A DNA stretch of 64,000 nt from Owenia fusiformis (Eukaryota > Annelida > Polychaeta > Sabellida > Oweniidae): positions 54,885,885-54,949,884 of the forward strand of contig CAIIXF020000001.1 of assembly GCA_903813345.2 (NCBI GenBank), read 5' to 3'. Within the stretch, counting starts at the first letter, position 1; each line of letters opens with the position of its first letter. The notes below the pieces were generated by a model that was given only the letters and a program-made list of their open reading frames with translations, was not told the origin of the DNA and ran no database searches. Shown here one piece after another: positions 61,414 through 64,000 of the stretch. The position numbers were made by a program, and so were the translations under genes.

Positions 61414-64000
61414 GTAGGTATATGTACTTTAAAGAATACTTTTTCAATTAACATGTAGGTAAGGCAGACCTATTTGAATGGGTTCAGGTTCGCCGATGAA
61501 TTCGAATCTGGTGCAGGAGCACTCCCTTCAAAAGCATGGTAATACGAAATCCATAGTTGAACCAGGTGTTGACAGTAAAAATCAAGCTTTGTGTCAACTA
61601 CTGAGAACGTTTTTCAACCCCAAGATTTCAATACACAAGTAGTCGTGGGGGTGATTTGAAAAATCAGCCCCACATTTATGGGGGGGGGGTATTTATGGGG
61701 GGGGTATAAAGATAACTGTCAAATTCAAATCTGAGCATGCTTAATACGGTATTAAATTAGTAGTAAGATTTGCCATAGTTTTGCGGGGAGTGTAGGATGG
61801 TTTATCGGTATATGACATCATGTATAATTGGGTGCGAAAGTCGTCAAATATGCTACTTTAACCATTTGATAATTTTTGTTCTTCCCAACTTATTGATATA
61901 TTTTCTGTATGGCTACCTTCCCTATTCGACTATTTGACTTTTGGCATTATTTGCCCAATGAATATATCAGACTCTTAGACAAACTTTTCACTCATCAAAA
62001 TGTTCAGTGAAATAAGAGCTGTATTTATCAAAGAACTATGTCGTTCTTAAGTGGGTATAGTATATCGCTTCTTCTCAAACATCATAGTTTATTTGGGAAG
62101 AAATCATATCTGTTTACTTTATGATTAAACGTACTGAATTACAAATTGGGAAAATGAAATATGGATTTTCTAATCATAAGTTCAAAAAGAGAAACCACAA
62201 TTAACATTATTTTGAAAAAGTTTGACAAAGTCTAGTGAAAATACTCCAATGAACTGTGAAATACATAAACTTGCCTCAACTTTAAATGACTAACCACAGT
62301 ATGTTAACAACTTTAATTTACTGTATTCATTTCCAATGTTGGTTTTGTGTATAAAAACGTTCATGTTGGTCGTTGCGGTTGATAGCGCTTTCTGTATAGG
62401 TCGACTACCGTAGGCATATGTTTTGTAAGATAATGGCTAACAGTGTAAATGGTACTTAAATTAATAATATCCGGTTTTCTCATATACAATTTAAGTTTTG
62501 TTGCGATAACATCTTGGTTAAAGTTACTTCATCGTATTATTCCTTCAGATCAGACATTCCACATTGGTTACAACGACGGACTAAAATCCCTATAAGGAGG
62601 GTGAAGGGAATAGAAATACCTAATTGTCATCTGTGAAGAGCGCAATTATGTTTCAAGATTCTGGGTCCATTTGTTTTCAGAAACCTTTCCTACATCACTG
62701 GTGATCCGCTCGATTACGCTGGTTACCGAAACGGTTCGTCGACGGTACGATTTTTCTTTTTTCCTTATTTCACGCGTTGTAGGTAGAATCCCCACGACAT
62801 TTTTTCACATAAACGTGTATCAGAATCATATGTTTTAGCTCAGAAGATCACAGAGTCGTCGATTTAATTCCTCACTTAAGTTAAAGAAACGGTATGGGTT
62901 AAACGTGCAGATCTTAACTGTTTTCCGAAATACCGTTTCTGTAACCTAAGTGAATTCTGTTGTCTTCTGAACTATTTGTTCACAAATATGTACATTTTCT
63001 TACACATATGATGCTGATATACGTTTTTGATAAAAATGTCGTGGGAATTCTGCCTAAAACGTGTGAAATAAGGAAAAAAGAAAAATCGTACCTTGGACGT
63101 TCCGACATTTTGTTACCGAAACGAACCGTTTCGGTAACCAGCGTAATCGAGTGGATCACCAGTGTACATCAATTAGATAGTGTCCACGGAAATCTACTTT
63201 ATTCTTTCGAGTTGAACCCTTTGGAAGAATCGTTCCAATAAGCACGTATGAAAGATATTACTTGATGTTTCCCAAATCAACTTGTTATATTGAAACAGGG
63301 TGGATAGAAGTATAACGCCTTGGCTAATCTTGTAAAATAAATACTGCATAACAGTTTAGTCTAGTTTGACTTGCAGCAGAAAGCTTTTCCATGAAATGAG
63401 TTTACCATCTCAGCACTCTAAGTACCTAACAAGTAGGCTAACCCCATCTCTCTTGACCCGCAAAATGTCAGTTCTAATTAAGATAACAGTTACCACCGCC
63501 AGATACACGCGGTCTGTTTTGATCACGTGGTAGGGGTCTTCTCAAAGATACGGATAGTATTTCAAATGAAAGGAAAGATTTAAGCGCTATCTTTCTTTCG
63601 ATGTAAGTTTTAATTTCAACGAGGTTCAGCCACTGTTGAATATTTGCATTTGCTAACCCCCCTATCACACCAAACTCGTTCTTACCCGTTCTTGCCAGTC
63701 CTACGAAAACGTCGTAAAACGGGCTCAATCTGGCTGTGGTCGGGGAATATGTCTGAAATAATTAGCTTCTTCGTTCTTAAACAGTCTTCAATACGTCCAT
63801 CTCGTTCGCAGTTCGTTCTGGTCGCACCACGTCGGTGTGCAACGCCGTAGAACTCGTCCCTTAGTCTAGAAGGTCATCATGACCTGATAACAGAACGGTA
63901 TGGTCGCAATCGAATTTTGAATCGATTCAAAATTCTAAAATCCCATTCCCGTCTGAGAACGTTCATAAAGTTCGTAAACAGACCTTAGAAAGTTGCAGCT
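61414..64000. other. First intron of the BMP-type gene, continuing past the window
   Basis: No further exon with prodomain similarity was seen. The stretch contains G-runs at 61680-61704, a foldback element at 62696-63164, and near 63650-63960 a less AT-rich segment (AAACTCGTTCTTACCCGTTC) that may be one arm of another element cut by the window end. Confidence 0.5.
62696..63164. mobile_element. Foldback MITE in the BMP gene intron
   Basis: The ends CACTGGTGATCCGCTCGATT and the inverse of CACTGGTGATCCACTCGATT, followed by GGTTACCGAAACGGTTCG, are long inverted repeats. They are bordered by 5-bp direct repeats TACAT (62691-62695, 63165-63169). The arms run almost to the centre: GAAACGGTATGGGTTAAACG faces its partner near 62925-62940. 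It is non-coding, and the superfamily is uncertain. Confidence 0.75.

Noticed and set aside
63474-63850. Overlapping frames on both strands near the window end
   Set aside because: No domain similarity; the region looks like part of a truncated repeat.

Overview
This window is invertebrate nuclear DNA. It is AT-rich, its genes are split by canonical GT/AG introns, and it is crowded with palindromic (foldback) DNA transposons. The gene content (a BMP5-8-type ligand, tandem OATP/SLCO transporters, a multi-lectin-domain receptor, an LRR-Ig protein, a vWA protein) fits a marine metazoan such as an echinoderm, hemichordate or lophotrochozoan. I cannot fix the phylum from sequence alone.

Layout. 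(1) 13-1380, minus: an intronless LRR plus Ig cell-surface protein. (2) 1381-9215: no gene seen; a TA-flanked MITE and a 164-bp duplication. (3) 9216-19104, plus: 23 recognised exons of a membrane receptor with a WSC domain, seven C-type lectin domains, a Thr/Ser-rich stalk, one membrane segment and an FDNPMY endocytic tail; its signal-peptide exon was not found. (4) 19362-27368 and 28912-38900, minus: two intact tandem SLCO (OATP) genes with the same 11-exon structure, encoding 694 and 713 residues. Between them (about 28150-28900) lies a decayed copy of the 3' end of the lectin gene, so the duplicated block was 'lectin tail plus SLCO'. (5) 40945-56043, minus: a 13-exon gene for a 663-residue protein without a signal peptide, joining a Ser-rich N terminus, an IQ motif, an EF-hand-like helix region and a vWA domain with an intact MIDAS. 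(6) 56044-60980: no gene seen. (7) 61008-61413, plus: exon 1 (signal peptide and start of the prodomain) of a BMP5/6/7/8-type ligand whose remaining exons lie beyond the window.

The exon chains of the three multi-exon genes with both ends in view close in frame (2085, 2142 and 1992 coding bases including stop), and the lectin receptor is phase-consistent through 3701 bases. These splice predictions were made by eye.

The non-coding part is the most unusual aspect. At least fifteen inverted-repeat elements were read directly, several with clean target-site duplications: two small palindromes with perfect 9-bp duplications, a GC-rich element with TTA duplications, a family with TA-flanked CAGGGTG-like ends, a probable solo LTR, and two giant foldbacks of about 3.3 and 4.25 kb that sit inside introns. 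The genes do not form an obvious shared pathway; the surface proteins, transporters and ligand are linked only by position.
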